Part shown: positions 43,326 to 53,199 of the stretch, in pieces | How the letters are laid out: the number at the start of each line of letters is the position of its first letter | Numbering within the stretch: the first letter of the stretch is position 1 | NCBI RefSeq assembly: GCF_900090315.1 | Contig: NZ_FMHZ01000002.1 | Location: 5,550,501 to 5,614,500 of the forward strand | Source: Micromonospora citrea | Lineage (GTDB): Bacteria > Actinomycetota > Actinomycetes > Mycobacteriales > Micromonosporaceae | Reading direction: 5' to 3' | Length of the DNA: 64,000 bases | Translations under genes and position numbers: made by a program | Notes under the pieces: generated by a model | What the model was told of the DNA's origin: nothing | Seen by the model: the letters and a program-made list of their open reading frames with translations, nothing else | Database searches by the model: none

Positions 43326-44975
43326 TCACGCCCGCAACGCCCCGGTCGCGTCCAGCAGCTGGGCCACGCCCACGGACCGGTCGGTCAGGTGCAGCCGCAC
43401 CACCGGGCGCTGCCGCTCCGCCAGGGCCTGCCGGTCGCCGGCGGCCTGCGCCGCCTGCAGCTCCCCGAAGGTGTACGGCCGGCCCGGCACCGGCAGGTCG
43501 TCGGTGACCGCGCCGGTGAGCTGGAGGTAGCTGCCGACCTGCGGACCGCCCTTGTGGTACTGGCCGGTGGAGTGCAGGAACCGCGGCCCCCAGCCGAAGG
43601 TGACCGGCCGCCCGGCCGCCCCGGCCAGCAGCGGCCGCAGCCGGGCCGCGTCGGCGTCGGCGAACCGGTCGAGGTAGGCCATCACCGCGAGGTAGCCGTC
43701 GCCGCCCAGCCCGTCGACCAACCAGCGGAGCACACCCGCCAGGTCGCCCGGGGCGCCCTGCGGCGCGTACACCTCGATCGCGCCCTCCGTGAACGACGGC
43801 GTCTCCGCCGGCGGCCCGGAGGCGAGGATCTTGTTGGTGTTCTCCTTGGACTCGGTGACGTTGGGCTGGTTGAACGGGTCGATGCCCAGCACCGCGCCGG
43901 CGATCGCCGTGGCGTACTCCCAGGTCAGGAACTGCGCGCCGAGCGGGCCGTTGACCGCCACGTCGGCGCCGACGCCGCCGCCCGGGACGGTCCCGGTGGC
44001 CAGCGCCCCGCCGTAGGTCACGGTGAGCACGTCGTCGCCGGTGGCGCCGGGGCTCTGCGGAGACTCCACGACGACCGGCAGGATGCCGACCCCGGACTTG
44101 CCGGTGGACTCGGCGATGAGCTGCTCGGCCCAGTCGCCGAGGCCGTCGATGCCGGTGCCGTCGGAGACCAGGGCGACCTTGTCGCGCCCCATGGTGGCCG
44201 CCGCGCCGAGGGCGGCGCCCAGCGCCAGGCCCGGATTGTCCCGGTCGCCACCCAGCGACCGGGACAGCGCGTCGGCCTCGTCGAGCAGCTCCGCCACCTC
44301 GACGCCGGCCAGCGCCGACGGGACCAGCCCGAACGCGGTCAGCGCGGAGTAGCGACCGCCCACGTTCGGGTCGGCCAGCACCGTGAAGGCGCCCATCTCG
44401 GCGGCGGTCCGCTCCAGCGGCGAGCCCGGGTCGGTGACGATGACGAAGTGCCGGCCGGCCTCCGCCTCGGTCATCCCGGCGTCCAGGAACGCCTGCCAGT
44501 AGGCCCGGCGGTGGCTGTCGGTCTCCACCGTCGAGCCGGACTTGCTGGCCACCACGACCACGGTGCGCTCCAGCCGGTCGGCCAGCGCCGCCCGGACCTG
44601 CCCCGGGTCGGTGGTGTCGAGCACGGTCAGCTGCTTGCCGAGGGTGCGCGCGATGACCTCGGGGGCCAGCGACGAGCCGCCCATGCCGGCGAGCACCACG
44701 TGGTCCAGGTCGGCCAGCTCGGCCTTCAGCTCGGCGAGCTGGGGGAGCAGCTCGCGGCTGCGCCGGTGGGTGTCCACCCAGCCGAGGCGGATCTTCGCCT
44801 CGGCCTCGGCGCCCGGGCCCCACAGGGTCGGGTCCTTCTCGGCCAGCCGGCCCGGGACGCCGGCGGAGACCAGGGCGTCCCGGGTCGAGGCGGGGGCCGA
44901 CCTGTCGACCGTGTCGGCGCCGTGCACGGCGAGCCCGGCGGCCGCCTCGACCGGCCCGTTGAGCAGGTCACTCAC
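43326..44975 (-). CDS. pgi: Glucose-6-phosphate isomerase
   Basis: A 549-residue phosphoglucose isomerase of the actinobacterial type. [14 protein letters not shown] (about 94-107) and [13 protein letters not shown] (about 142-155) are the phosphosugar-binding loops; the late YLDRFAD...STGQYHKGG region holds the active-site His. The start is GTG 44975. It links glycolysis to the pentose phosphate genes on either side. The coding region is directly followed by zwf, while 76 bases with a SER-rich-coding repeat separate it from tal. Confidence 0.93.
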   Translation of the reverse strand: MSDLLNGPVEAAAGLAVHGADTVDRSAPASTRDALVSAGVPGRLAEKDPTLWGPGAEAEAKIRLGWVDTHRRSRELLPQLAELKAELADLDHVVLAGMGGSSLAPEVIARTLGKQLTVLDTTDPGQVRAALADRLERTVVVVASKSGSTVETDSHRRAYWQAFLDAGMTEAEAGRHFVIVTDPGSPLERTAAEMGAFTVLADPNVGGRYSALTAFGLVPSALAGVEVAELLDEADALSRSLGGDRDNPGLALGAALGAAATMGRDKVALVSDGTGIDGLGDWAEQLIAESTGKSGVGILPVVVESPQSPGATGDDVLTVTYGGALATGTVPGGGVGADVAVNGPLGAQFLTWEYATAIAGAVLGIDPFNQPNVTESKENTNKILASGPPAETPSFTEGAIEVYAPQGAPGDLAGVLRWLVDGLGGDGYLAVMAYLDRFADADAARLRPLLAGAAGRPVTFGWGPRFLHSTGQYHKGGPQVGSYLQLTGAVTDDLPVPGRPYTFGELQAAQAAGDRQALAERQRPVVRLHLTDRSVGVAQLLDATGALRA

Positions 44976-45051
44976 GCCGCCACCTCGCTCCGCTCGGCGG
45001 CGGCGCGAGGCGCCGCACCGCTGAGCCTGATGGTTCGCTCGCTGCGCTCGC

Positions 45052-46230
45052 TCACGCGTTGCCTCCCGCCTGTTGCGCGGCCTGGGCGTTGCCCTTCGCG
45101 GCGCTGCCCGGGTGGCCGGTGCCCCTGCCGGCGGCGGCCAGCGACTTGCGGACGCCGTCGAGCAGCTCCTGCCAGCTCGCCTCGAACTTCTCCACGCCCT
45201 CGCGCTCCAGGGTGGCGATGACGTCGGCCATGTCGACGCCGACCGACTCCAGGCCCGCGAACACCTGGCGGGCCTCGTCGTACGAGCCGGTGATGGTGTC
45301 GCCGCGGGTCTCGCCGTGGTCGGCGTACGCGTGGACGACCGGCTCCGGCATCGTGTTGACGGTGCCGGGGGCGATCAGCTCCTCGACGTAGATGACGTCG
45401 CGGTAGTCCGGGTTCTTGGTGGAGGTCGACGCCCACAGCGGCCGCTGCGGGTGCGCGCCGGCGTCGGCGAGGGCCTGCCACCGGCCGGAGGAGAAGACCT
45501 CGCCGTAGCGCTCGTACGCCAGCTTGGCGTTGGCGACGGCGGCCTTGCCGCGCAGCGCCTTGGCCTCGGCGGAGCCGAGCTTCTCCAGCCTCTTGTCGAC
45601 CTCGCTGTCGACGCGGGAGACGAAGAACGACGCGACCGAGCCGATCTTGCTCAGGTCGTGGCCGTTGGCCTTCGCCTGCTCCAGGCCGGCCAGGAACGCC
45701 TCCATCACCTGCGAGTAGCGGTCCAGCCCGAAGATCAGCGTGACGTTGACGCTGATCCCCTCCGCCAGGGTGGCGGTGATGGCCGGCAGGCCCGCCTCGG
45801 TGGCCGGGATCTTGATGAAGAGGTTGGGGCGGTCGACCAGCCACCACAGCGCCTTGGCCTCGGCGACGGTCTTGTCGGTCTCGTGGGCCAGCCGCGGGTC
45901 CACCTCGATGGAGACCCGGCCGTCGACGCCCGCGCTGCCCTCGTACGACGGGCGCATCACGTCGCACGCCCACCGCACGTCGTAGGTGGTGAGCATCCGC
46001 ACGGCCTCCTCGACCTCCACCCCTCGGGTGGCGAGGTCGCGCAGCTGCCAGTCGTACTCGTCGGCGTCGCTCAGCGCCTTCGCGAAGATCGTCGGGTTGG
46101 TGGTCACCCCGGCCACGTGCTTCTCCCGGCGGAGCTGGTCCAGCCCGCCTGAGCTCAGTCGCACCCGGGAAAGATCGTCGAGCCAGACCGCCACGCCCGC
46201 GGCGGTGAGTTCGCTCAGCCTGTCCGTCAT
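45052..46230 (-). CDS. tal: Transaldolase
   Basis: A 392-residue TIM-barrel enzyme of the non-oxidative pentose phosphate pathway. GVTTNPTIF (about 41-49) and [12 protein letters not shown] hold the active site, the latter with the Schiff-base Lys. The C-terminus has a Gly/Ala/Gln-rich tail of about 25 residues. ATG 46230 lies ten bases after GGGGAG; GTG 46239 is an alternative but too close to that site. It starts 16 bases after tkt. Confidence 0.95.
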   Translation of the reverse strand: MTDRLSELTAAGVAVWLDDLSRVRLSSGGLDQLRREKHVAGVTTNPTIFAKALSDADEYDWQLRDLATRGVEVEEAVRMLTTYDVRWACDVMRPSYEGSAGVDGRVSIEVDPRLAHETDKTVAEAKALWWLVDRPNLFIKIPATEAGLPAITATLAEGISVNVTLIFGLDRYSQVMEAFLAGLEQAKANGHDLSKIGSVASFFVSRVDSEVDKRLEKLGSAEAKALRGKAAVANAKLAYERYGEVFSSGRWQALADAGAHPQRPLWASTSTKNPDYRDVIYVEELIAPGTVNTMPEPVVHAYADHGETRGDTITGSYDEARQVFAGLESVGVDMADVIATLEREGVEKFEASWQELLDGVRKSLAAAGRGTGHPGSAAKGNAQAAQQAGGNA

Positions 46231-46246
46231 GCCGTCCACGCTCCCC

Positions 46247-48385
46247 TCAGTTGCCGGTCGTGAAACCGGTGATGTCGCCCACCCGGGTCATCGCCGCGTG
46301 TGCGGCGGCCACGATCCGGTCGGGGGTGAACCCGAACTGCTCGAACAGCACGGTGTGCGGGGCGCTGGCGCCGTAGTGCTCCAGGCTGACGCTCTCGCCG
46401 AGGTCGCCGACGACGCCGCGCCAGGACATGGCGATGCCCGCCTCCACGCTCACCCGTGCCTTTACCCCGCGCGGGAGCACCGACTCCCGGTAGGCCTCGT
46501 CCTGCTCGTAGAACCACTCCTGGCAGGGCATGGAGACCACCCGGGTGGGGGTGCCGTCGGCCTCCAGCCGCTCCCTCGCGGTCAGGCAGAGCTGCACCTC
46601 CGAACCGGTGCCGACGAGGATCACCTGCGGCTTGCCGGTGGAGGCCTCGGCCAGCACGTAGCCGCCCTTCGCCACGCCCTCGGCGCCGGCCAGCTCCGAC
46701 CGGTCGAAGGTCGGCAGCGCCTGGCGGCTCAGCGCCAGCGCGGTCGGCCGGTCGGTGTGCTCCAGGGCCTGCCGCCAGGCCCAGGCGGTCTCGTTGGCGT
46801 CGGCCGGGCGGACCACGTCCAGGCCCGGGATGGCCCGCAGCGCGGTCAGGTGCTCCACCGGCTGGTGGGTCGGGCCGTCCTCGCCGAGGCCGATCGAGTC
46901 GTGCGTCCAGACGTAGATCACCGGCAGCTTCATCAGCGCGGCGAGCCGGACGGACGGGCGCATGTAGTCGCTGAACACCAGGAACGTGCCGCCGTAGGGG
47001 CGGGTGCCGCCGTGCAGGGCGATGCCGTTGAGGATCGCGCCCATGGCGTGCTCGCGGATGCCGAAGTGCAGCGTCCGGCCGTACTCGTGGCCGGGGAAGT
47101 CCTTGGTGGCGTGGGCGGCCGGGACGAACGACGGCTCGCCCTTCATCGTGGTGTTGTTGCTCTCGGCCAGGTCGGCCGAGCCGCCCCACAGCTCCGGCAG
47201 CACCGGCGCGAGCGCCTCCAGGACCTTGCCGGAGGCGGCGCGGGTGGCGATGCCCTTGGCGTCGGCCGGGAACTCCGGCAGCGCGTCGGCCCAGCCCTGG
47301 GGCAGCACCCGGCGGGCCGTCCGGTCGTAGAGCGACCTGCGCTCCGGGTTCGCCTTCGACCAGGCGTCGAACGCCGTGGTCCACTCCTGCTGGGCGCGGG
47401 CGCCGCGCTCCATCACCTGGCGGGCGTGCCCCAGCACCTCCTCGTCGACCTCGAAGGACTGCGCCGGGTCGAAGCCGAGGATCTGCTTGGTGGCGGCCAC
47501 CTCGTCGGCGCCGAGCGCGGACCCGTGGATCTTGCCGGTGTTCTTCTTGTTGGGCGCGGGCCAGCCGATGATGGTGCGCAGCGAGATGAAGGAGGGACGG
47601 CCGGTCTCGGCCTTCGCCGCCAGCAGCGCCCGGTGCAGGGCCTCCACGTCCTCGTGGTAGTCGCCCTGGTCGGCGTCGCCGGTGCGCCAGTCGACGGTCT
47701 GCACGTGCCAGCCGTACGCCTCGTAGCGGGCCGCGACGTCCTCGCTCATGGCGATCCGGGTGTCGTCCTCGATCGAGATCTCGTTGTCGTCGTAGATCAC
47801 GCAGAGGTTGCCCAGCTGCTGGTGGCCGGCGAGGGCACTGGCCTCGTGGCTGATGCCCTCCTCGATGTCGCCGTCGGAGGCGATGCACCAGATGTCGTGG
47901 TCGAAGACCGACGTGCCCGGCTCCGCCTCCGGGTCGAACAGGCCGCGCTCGCGGCGGGCCGCCATCGCCATGCCGACCGCGTTGCCGATGCCCTGGCCGA
48001 GCGGCCCGGTGGTGGTCTCCACGCCGGGGGTGTGCCCGTGCTCGGGGTGGCCGGGGGTGAGCGAGCCCCACTGCCGCAGGGACTTGAGGTCCTCCAGGGC
48101 CAGCGGGTAGCCGGAGAGGAAGAGCTGGATGTAGAGGGTGAGGCTGGAGTGGCCCGCGGAGAGCACGAACCGGTCCCGGCCGGGCCAGTTCGGGTCGGCC
48201 GGGTTGTGCCGCATGACCCGGTTGAAGAGGAGGTAGGCCGCGGGCGCGAGGCTCATCGCGGTGCCCGGGTGGCCGTTGCCGGATTTCTCCACGGCGTCCA
48301 TGGCCAGCACGCGGACGGTGTCGACGGCCCGGCGGTCGAGGTCGGACCAGTTGAGTGCGGGGTGCTCGGGTCGATTGGCAGCCAC
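46247..48385 (-). CDS. tkt: Transketolase
   Basis: A 712-residue thiamine-diphosphate enzyme. [13 protein letters not shown] (about 36-48), the ThDP motif [19 protein letters not shown], and the [13 protein letters not shown] segment of the pyrimidine domain are intact. The GTG at 48385, eleven bases after GAGGAG, gives the normal start; the frame runs far upstream without coding features. It is the first gene of the minus-strand tkt-tal-pgi-zwf-opcA-pgl group and is divergent from ctaB over 264 bases. Confidence 0.96.
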   Translation of the reverse strand: MAANRPEHPALNWSDLDRRAVDTVRVLAMDAVEKSGNGHPGTAMSLAPAAYLLFNRVMRHNPADPNWPGRDRFVLSAGHSSLTLYIQLFLSGYPLALEDLKSLRQWGSLTPGHPEHGHTPGVETTTGPLGQGIGNAVGMAMAARRERGLFDPEAEPGTSVFDHDIWCIASDGDIEEGISHEASALAGHQQLGNLCVIYDDNEISIEDDTRIAMSEDVAARYEAYGWHVQTVDWRTGDADQGDYHEDVEALHRALLAAKAETGRPSFISLRTIIGWPAPNKKNTGKIHGSALGADEVAATKQILGFDPAQSFEVDEEVLGHARQVMERGARAQQEWTTAFDAWSKANPERRSLYDRTARRVLPQGWADALPEFPADAKGIATRAASGKVLEALAPVLPELWGGSADLAESNNTTMKGEPSFVPAAHATKDFPGHEYGRTLHFGIREHAMGAILNGIALHGGTRPYGGTFLVFSDYMRPSVRLAALMKLPVIYVWTHDSIGLGEDGPTHQPVEHLTALRAIPGLDVVRPADANETAWAWRQALEHTDRPTALALSRQALPTFDRSELAGAEGVAKGGYVLAEASTGKPQVILVGTGSEVQLCLTARERLEADGTPTRVVSMPCQEWFYEQDEAYRESVLPRGVKARVSVEAGIAMSWRGVVGDLGESVSLEHYGASAPHTVLFEQFGFTPDRIVAAAHAAMTRVGDITGFTTGN

Positions 48386-48649
48386 GATGGTTGTGCTCCT
48401 CGGCAGATGGGCGGAACCCTCAGTGATGACCCTATCGAGCGGTCCTAAACGTCCGCCCGGGGATCTCCGCATGCTGGTCTGTGCGTGTCCGGGAGGATCG
48501 GTGGTTCGCCCCGGCGGTGTGACGGCCCGCACCGTTGTCGGGTCGCCCGGGCAGCCAAAACGACAGCGCGTAGTCTGTGGTGCGGTGTGTGGCCCGAGCC
48601 GGGTCCGACCGACCCGACCTCCCCTGCCGACGCCGGAAGGTGGCAATCC

Positions 48650-49606
48650 GTGAGCATGATCACCGAGCGCCCCGTCAGCAACCCTGCCGGTCAGCCGGTG
48701 CGCAAGGCGGCGGAGGCGCCGGCGGTCGGCCGGCGGGACGTCCGCGCGGTGATCTCGGCGTACGTGACGCTGACCAAGCCGCGGATCGTCGAGCTGCTCC
48801 TCGTCACCACCGTGCCGGCGATGATGCTCGCCGACGGCGGCCTGCCCTCGCTGTGGCTGATGGCCGTGGTGCTGGTCGGCGGCTCGCTCGCCGCCGGCGC
48901 GGCCAGCGTCATCAACTGCTACATCGACCGGGACATCGACCAGTTGATGCGGCGCACCAAGCGCCGCCCGCTGCCGGCGCACACCGTGACGCCGCGCAAC
49001 GCGCTGATCTTCGGTCTGGTGCTGGCCACGGTGTCGGTCGCGCTGATGGTCGCGTTCACCAACCTGCTGGCCGCCGGGCTCACCCTGGCCGCGATCGTCT
49101 ACTACGACGTCGTCTACACCCTCTGGCTCAAGCGCACCACGACGGCGAACACGTTCTGGGGCGGCGCCTGCGGGGCGGCGCCGGTGCTGATCGGCTGGGC
49201 GGCGGTGACCGGCTCGCTGGCGCCGGCCGCGTGGGCGCTCTTCGCGGTGGTCTTCTTCTGGCAGATGCCGCACTTCTACCCGCTGGCGATGAAGTACAAG
49301 GACGACTACGCCCGCGCCAACATCCCGATGCTGCCGGTGGTCGCCTCCACCCGGCGGGTGAACGCCGAGATCATCGGCTTCGCGTGGCTGACCGTGGCGT
49401 CCTCGCTGGCCGTGTGGCCGCTGGGCATGAGCCTGATCTACGGCGTGCCCGCCGTGGTGGTCGGCGCCATCTTCCTGGTGGAGGCGCACCGGCTCGCCCG
49501 CCGGGCCGTGCGCGGCCAGGCCGTGAAGCCGATGCGGCTGTTCCACTGGTCCACGACCTACCTGACCATCCTCTTCGCGGCCGTCGCGCTCGACGCGCTG
49601 ATCTGA
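48650..49606 (+). CDS. ctaB: Protoheme IX farnesyltransferase (haem O synthase)
   Basis: A 318-residue UbiA-superfamily membrane prenyltransferase that makes haem O for cytochrome oxidase. The first Asp-rich motif [20 protein letters not shown] (about 82-101) and the second [12 protein letters not shown] plus [15 protein letters not shown] are clear, with about nine membrane helices. GTG 48650 follows GGAAGG by about nine bases; ATG 48656 is an alternative. A TAGTCT box near 48571 may be its promoter. Together with ctaA 2 kb downstream it supplies haem A. Confidence 0.95.
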   Translation: MSMITERPVSNPAGQPVRKAAEAPAVGRRDVRAVISAYVTLTKPRIVELLLVTTVPAMMLADGGLPSLWLMAVVLVGGSLAAGAASVINCYIDRDIDQLMRRTKRRPLPAHTVTPRNALIFGLVLATVSVALMVAFTNLLAAGLTLAAIVYYDVVYTLWLKRTTTANTFWGGACGAAPVLIGWAAVTGSLAPAAWALFAVVFFWQMPHFYPLAMKYKDDYARANIPMLPVVASTRRVNAEIIGFAWLTVASSLAVWPLGMSLIYGVPAVVVGAIFLVEAHRLARRAVRGQAVKPMRLFHWSTTYLTILFAAVALDALI

Positions 49607-50091
49607 TCCGGGTGGCGACCGGCCGGCGGTCCGGCCGTTCCCCCTCCGATCCACCCTCCCCGGGGGGTTGGTGGCCGGCCTCGGCGCCGGCCCCGGGGAC
49701 CGCTGCGGAACCGTTCCCCGCGCCATCGGCCGGCTCCGCGCTCCGTCCGCGCCGCGGGTCGCCGTCCCTCGCCGCCGGGCCCACCCGTCGTCGTCCCTCG
49801 CCGTCGCGCCCCCGGCCGCCGTCCCTGTCCGGTCGCCGGTCGCCGCGTCGGTCGACGTCCCGGCAAATCATCATCGTGTATGCCTTGTCCGGGTTTCTCG
49901 TCACATCGACGACACCTTCGCCATCGGTCCGAGAGGTGGGCCATGTGCCGGGTGGCACCGGTTCGGGCCGGCGATTTGACCCGATCAGTCCGGATAAAAC
50001 GGCCCATCTCGCCTGTGGTCTTCCTTAAACCTCCAGGTAATTGGCATCACAAAAGGTTCATGGTTCTCGCCCGCCCGGGTGGATGTCTGCT
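49607..50091. other. Long intergenic region after ctaB
   Basis: This 485-base stretch has a GC-rich first half with low-complexity CGTCGTCCCTCGCC-like runs and a less GC-rich second half from about 49860. Overlapping open frames on both strands lack start signals and family likeness. I see no clear terminator; GC-rich inverted sequence near 49617-49640 is imperfect. The right end carries the promoter of the next gene. Confidence 0.4.
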
Positions 50092-50097
50092 TACGCT
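50092..50097 (+). promoter_or_regulatory. -10 box of a leaderless promoter
   Basis: TACGCT followed by seven bases and the ATG at 50105, the same arrangement as at uvrC. Confidence 0.6.
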
Positions 50098-50104
50098 TCG
50101 CGTC

Positions 50105-50437
50105 ATGGCAGATGGTTCCGATACGACGCTGACGGCCGAACAGACCGCCGGGCAGGCCCCCCAGGGCCTGGTCGCGGGCATCAAGTCGTTCGCCGCCGGG
50201 CACGGCGGGGCGAAGGCGGTCATCGAGTACGTCGGCAAGCGTGGCGCACGCATCGTCCTCGTGGGTGAGGACGGGGTGTGGGGCGACCAGTTCGCCGACG
50301 ACACCGTCGTCGCGCGGGAGGCCTGCGCGAAGGCGGGAGTCACCGTCGAGAACGCCTGGGAGCGTGAACTGATGGACCAGATGCGTCCGAGCAACGACCT
50401 CTGGCGGTCGATGGCCCGGCGCTCGATGGCCCGTTGA
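50105..50437 (+). CDS. Conserved hypothetical protein, 110 residues
   Basis: A small soluble protein I cannot name. After about 18 variable residues comes GLVAGIKSFAAGHGGAKAVI (about 21-40), then a KRGARIVLVGEDGVWGDQ segment and a C-terminal helix rich in Met and Arg. The alternation of strands and helices suggests a compact alpha/beta fold, without membrane segments or cysteines. The ATG is preceded by a leaderless promoter, not a ribosome binding site. It lies six bases ahead of the ATP-grasp gene and between ctaB and ctaA. Confidence 0.7.
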   Translation: MADGSDTTLTAEQTAGQAPQGLVAGIKSFAAGHGGAKAVIEYVGKRGARIVLVGEDGVWGDQFADDTVVAREACAKAGVTVENAWERELMDQMRPSNDLWRSMARRSMAR

Positions 50438-50443
50438 CATAAA

Positions 50444-51367
50444 TTGACCGACCACCACCAGTCGACCCGGGGGGAACCCCGGGTCGCCCTCGTCACCTGT
50501 GCCGAACTGCCCGACCTCGACCCGGACGACCGCCTGCTGCTCGCCTCGCTGACCGAGCGCGGGGTGACCGCCGAGCCGGTGGTCTGGGACGATCCGGCGG
50601 CCGACTGGTCGGCGTACGACCTGACGGTGCTCCGCTCGCCCTGGGACTACGCGCTGCGCCGCGACGAGTTCGTCGCCTGGGCGTCGACCGTGCCCGCCCT
50701 GGCCAACCCGGCCGACGTGGTCCGCTGGAACACCGACAAGCGCTACCTGGGCGAGCTGTCGGCGGCCGGGGTGCCGACCGTGCCGACCTCCTGGGTCGCG
50801 CCGGGCGAGACCTGGCAGCCGCCCGCCGAGCGGGGCGAGTACGTCGTCAAGCCGGCGGTCAGCGCCGGCAGCCAGGACACCGGCCGCTACGACCTCGCCG
50901 ACCCGGAGCACCGGGAACTGGCCGCGGCGCACGTGCGACGGCTGTCGGACGCCGGCCGGCTGACCATGGTGCAGCCGTACCTCGACGCGGTCGACACGGC
51001 CGGGGAGACGGCGCTGCTGTTCCTCGCCGGGCCGGCGGGCCCGACGTTCAGCCACGCCATCCGCAAGGGGCCGATGCTGACCGGCCCGGACCTCGGCGTC
51101 GAGGAGCTCTACAAGCCCGAGGAGATCACCGCCCGCACCGCCACGGCGGAGCAGTTGGCGGTCGCGGAGCTGGCCCTGGCGGCGGTGCCCGGCGGGGCGC
51201 GACGGCTGCTCTACGCCCGGGTGGACCTGATCCCGGGCCCGGACGGCGCGCCCGTCCTGGTCGAGCTGGAGCTCACCGAGCCGTCGCTGTTCCTCGGGCA
51301 CGCCGACGGCGCCGCCGACCGCCTGGCCGACGCCGTCCTGACCCGCCTGAGCGCCACGGCCCGCTGA
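50444..51367 (+). CDS. ATP-grasp-domain protein, RimK/DcsG-like
   Basis: A 307-residue ATP-grasp ligase. The N-terminal domain has VLRSPWDYALRRDEF (about 64-78), the hallmark of the group that includes the cycloserine cyclising enzyme DcsG; the central part has GEYVVKPAVSAGSQDTGRY (nucleotide-binding Lys) and the C-terminal VLVELELTEPSLFL holds the metal-binding acidic residues. The acceptor and donor substrates are unknown. The only usable start is TTG 50444, six bases past the preceding gene, with no good ribosome binding site; it is probably expressed by coupling with that gene. Confidence 0.8.
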   Translation: MTDHHQSTRGEPRVALVTCAELPDLDPDDRLLLASLTERGVTAEPVVWDDPAADWSAYDLTVLRSPWDYALRRDEFVAWASTVPALANPADVVRWNTDKRYLGELSAAGVPTVPTSWVAPGETWQPPAERGEYVVKPAVSAGSQDTGRYDLADPEHRELAAAHVRRLSDAGRLTMVQPYLDAVDTAGETALLFLAGPAGPTFSHAIRKGPMLTGPDLGVEELYKPEEITARTATAEQLAVAELALAAVPGGARRLLYARVDLIPGPDGAPVLVELELTEPSLFLGHADGAADRLADAVLTRLSATAR

Positions 51368-51370
51368 CCG

Positions 51371-51398
51371 CCCGGGTGCCCGTCAGGCGGGCACCGGG
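51371..51398. terminator. Terminator between the ATP-grasp gene and ctaA
   Basis: An 11-bp stem with one bulged G (51371-51382 with 51388-51398, GGTGCCCG/CGGGCACC core) and loop TCAGG. It covers the last codons of ctaA and so mainly serves the plus-strand transcript. Confidence 0.65.
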
Positions 51399-52330
51399 AC
51401 GGCGTCCTCGGTGGTGGGGGTGGGCTCCGGGGTCGGCGCGACGGCGCGGCGCTCGCGGGTGGACCACTGGACCGAGAGTGTGGCGAGCAGCACCAGGCAG
51501 GAGCCGAGCATGTGCGCGCCCACCAGCACGGCCGGCAGGTTGGTGAAGTACTGCACGAAGCCGATCAGGCCCTGTCCCAGCTCGACGGCGACCAGCACCA
51601 GCGCCGCCCGGGCGGCCCGCCGTGCGCCGACCGCGCGGAACGCGAACACCAGCGCCACCGACAGGCCGATCAGCAGGAAGACGCTGTCGGCGTGCACCTG
51701 GGCGATCGTCTCCGGAGCGAGGCCGTTGCGGGCGGAGCCGTGGTCGCCCGCGTGCGGGCCGCTGCCGGTCACCCAGGTGCCGATCACCAGCACGGCCGCG
51801 CTGACCACGGTGGTGAGCAGGGCCAGGGTCCGCAGCGGGGCCGGGACGACGGGCGCCGCCGGGCCGGCCGGGTCCTTGATCCGCCGCCACAGGGCGTACG
51901 CGGCGGCGATGACCGCCATCGAGGCGAGGAAGTGCAGGCCGACCACCCACGGGTTGAGGTCGGTGAGCACGGTGATGCCGCCGATGATCGCCTGGGCGGG
52001 GATGCCGAAGAGCACGGCGACCGCCAGCGGGACCAGCTCCCGGCGGCGGGGGCGTTGCAGCAGCACCGCCACCAGCACGGCCAATGCGATGCCCCCGACG
52101 ACGAAGGCGAGGAGGCGGTTGCCGAACTCGATCGCGCCGTTGATGCCCATCTCGGCGGTCGCCACGTACGACTCGTCGGTGCACCTGGGCCAGGTGGGGC
52201 AGCCGAGACCGGACTCGGTGAGCCGGACGGCCCCGCCGGTGACGACGATGCCGACGTTCGCGATGATCGAGGCGAGCGCGAGGCGGCGCAGCAGGGCGGT
52301 GGAGACCGGGAACCGGACGGATCGCTTCAC
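51383..52330 (-). CDS. ctaA: Haem A synthase
   Basis: A 315-residue COX15/CtaA membrane protein that oxidises haem O to haem A. It has eight hydrophobic segments, the conserved ESGLGCPTWPRC loop with its Cys pair (about 40-51), EFGNRLLAF with a haem-ligand environment, and later His residues in VGLHFLASM, AQVHADS and VGAHMLGS. The GTG at 52330 follows a TAGGAT box at seven bases, so a leaderless mRNA is likely; GTG 52348 would lie upstream of that box. It is divergent from sufR. Confidence 0.93.
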   Translation of the reverse strand: MKRSVRFPVSTALLRRLALASIIANVGIVVTGGAVRLTESGLGCPTWPRCTDESYVATAEMGINGAIEFGNRLLAFVVGGIALAVLVAVLLQRPRRRELVPLAVAVLFGIPAQAIIGGITVLTDLNPWVVGLHFLASMAVIAAAYALWRRIKDPAGPAAPVVPAPLRTLALLTTVVSAAVLVIGTWVTGSGPHAGDHGSARNGLAPETIAQVHADSVFLLIGLSVALVFAFRAVGARRAARAALVLVAVELGQGLIGFVQYFTNLPAVLVGAHMLGSCLVLLATLSVQWSTRERRAVAPTPEPTPTTEDAVPVPA

Positions 52331-52337
52331 GGCGCAA

Positions 52338-52343
52338 ATCCTA
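52338..52343 (-). promoter_or_regulatory. -10 box of a leaderless promoter for ctaA
   Basis: TAGGAT on the minus strand followed by seven bases and the GTG at 52330. The AGGA within it could alternatively act as a ribosome binding site for the same start. Confidence 0.5.
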
Positions 52344-52428
52344 CGCACCGTAGTGGAGCGCGATCGGGTGACTCCGCCGGCGCGGTGGTTGGGATCACCG
52401 GGACCCGGGTTTGCGGCCCTCCGGCGAA

Positions 52429-52439
52429 TTACGTAACGT
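52429..52439 (+). promoter_or_regulatory. suf operon promoter with overlapping palindrome
   Basis: The palindrome TTACGTAA (52429-52436) overlaps the -10 box TAACGT (52434-52439), which ends seven bases before the sufR GTG at 52447. A repressor bound there would block the promoter, fitting SufR autoregulation. SufR binding itself is inferred. Confidence 0.6.
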
Positions 52440-52446
52440 GGGCGTT

Positions 52447-53199
52447 GTGAAAAACGCGGCGGCGCTCTCCGGGCACCAGCCGGCGGCCGCCCCGGCCGCC
52501 GGTCAGTCCGCGTCCGCCGGCGACCTCTCCACCCGCGACCGGGTCACCCGGCTGCTGCTGGAGCGGGGGGCCACCACCGCCGCGCAGCTCGGTTCGGCGC
52601 TCGGGCTCAGCCCCGCCGCCATCCGCCGGCACCTCGACGCGATGCTCGCCGACGGTGACGTGGTCGCCCGCGAGCAGACGGTGCGCGGCCACCGGGGTCG
52701 CGGCCGGCCGGCGAAGGTGTTCCTGCTGACCGACGCCGCGCGGGGCCGGTGCGGCACCCACCACTACGACAACATGGCCACCGCCGCGCTGCGCTGGATC
52801 GCCCGCAACGGCGGCTCCGAGGCGGTCGAGGCGTTCGCCGCCGACCAGGTGGCCGCCCTGGAGGCCCGCTGCCGGGCCGCCATGGAGGACGCCGGCGACG
52901 AGCCCCTGGCGCGGGCCGAGGCGCTCGCGGGGGCACTGACCGCCGAGGGCTACGCTGCCAACGCGTCCACGATCGCCTCCGGCGGCCAGCTGTGTCAGCA
53001 CCACTGCCCGGTGGCGCACGTGGCCGCCGAGTTCCCCCAGCTGTGCGAGGCCGAGACCGCGGTGATCTCCCGCCTGGTCGGCACCCACGTGCAGCGCCTG
53101 GCCACCATCGCGCACGGCGACGGGGTGTGCACCACGCACATCCCCACCCAGCCGCGCATGTCCGGTAACACCGTCACCACTGTGAGGACAGATAGATGA
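52447..53199 (+). CDS. sufR: Fe-S-sensing transcriptional repressor SufR
   Basis: A 250-residue DeoR/ArsR-like winged-helix repressor with a C-terminal cluster site. The HTH is about 33-95 ([20 protein letters not shown]). The cysteines fit the SufR cluster set: one in CGTHHYDN, then a [18 protein letters not shown] group near 180-200. With a cluster bound it represses the suf operon; loss of the cluster derepresses it. GTG 52447 is set by the leaderless promoter. The sufB ATG overlaps its stop codon. Confidence 0.93.
   Translation: MKNAAALSGHQPAAAPAAGQSASAGDLSTRDRVTRLLLERGATTAAQLGSALGLSPAAIRRHLDAMLADGDVVAREQTVRGHRGRGRPAKVFLLTDAARGRCGTHHYDNMATAALRWIARNGGSEAVEAFAADQVAALEARCRAAMEDAGDEPLARAEALAGALTAEGYAANASTIASGGQLCQHHCPVAHVAAEFPQLCEAETAVISRLVGTHVQRLATIAHGDGVCTTHIPTQPRMSGNTVTTVRTDR

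Noticed and set aside
46386..48448. Long plus-strand frame opposite tkt (to 48448)
   Set aside because: It is an antisense shadow of tkt, with composition typical of reversed high-GC codons.
48386..49726. Extension of the tkt frame upstream to 49726
   Set aside because: It runs antisense through ctaB; GTG 48385 with GAGGAG upstream gives the normal transketolase.
49880..50104. Upstream start for the 110-residue protein at 49880
   Set aside because: The extension has no family likeness, and the TACGCT box with seven-base spacing points to ATG 50105.
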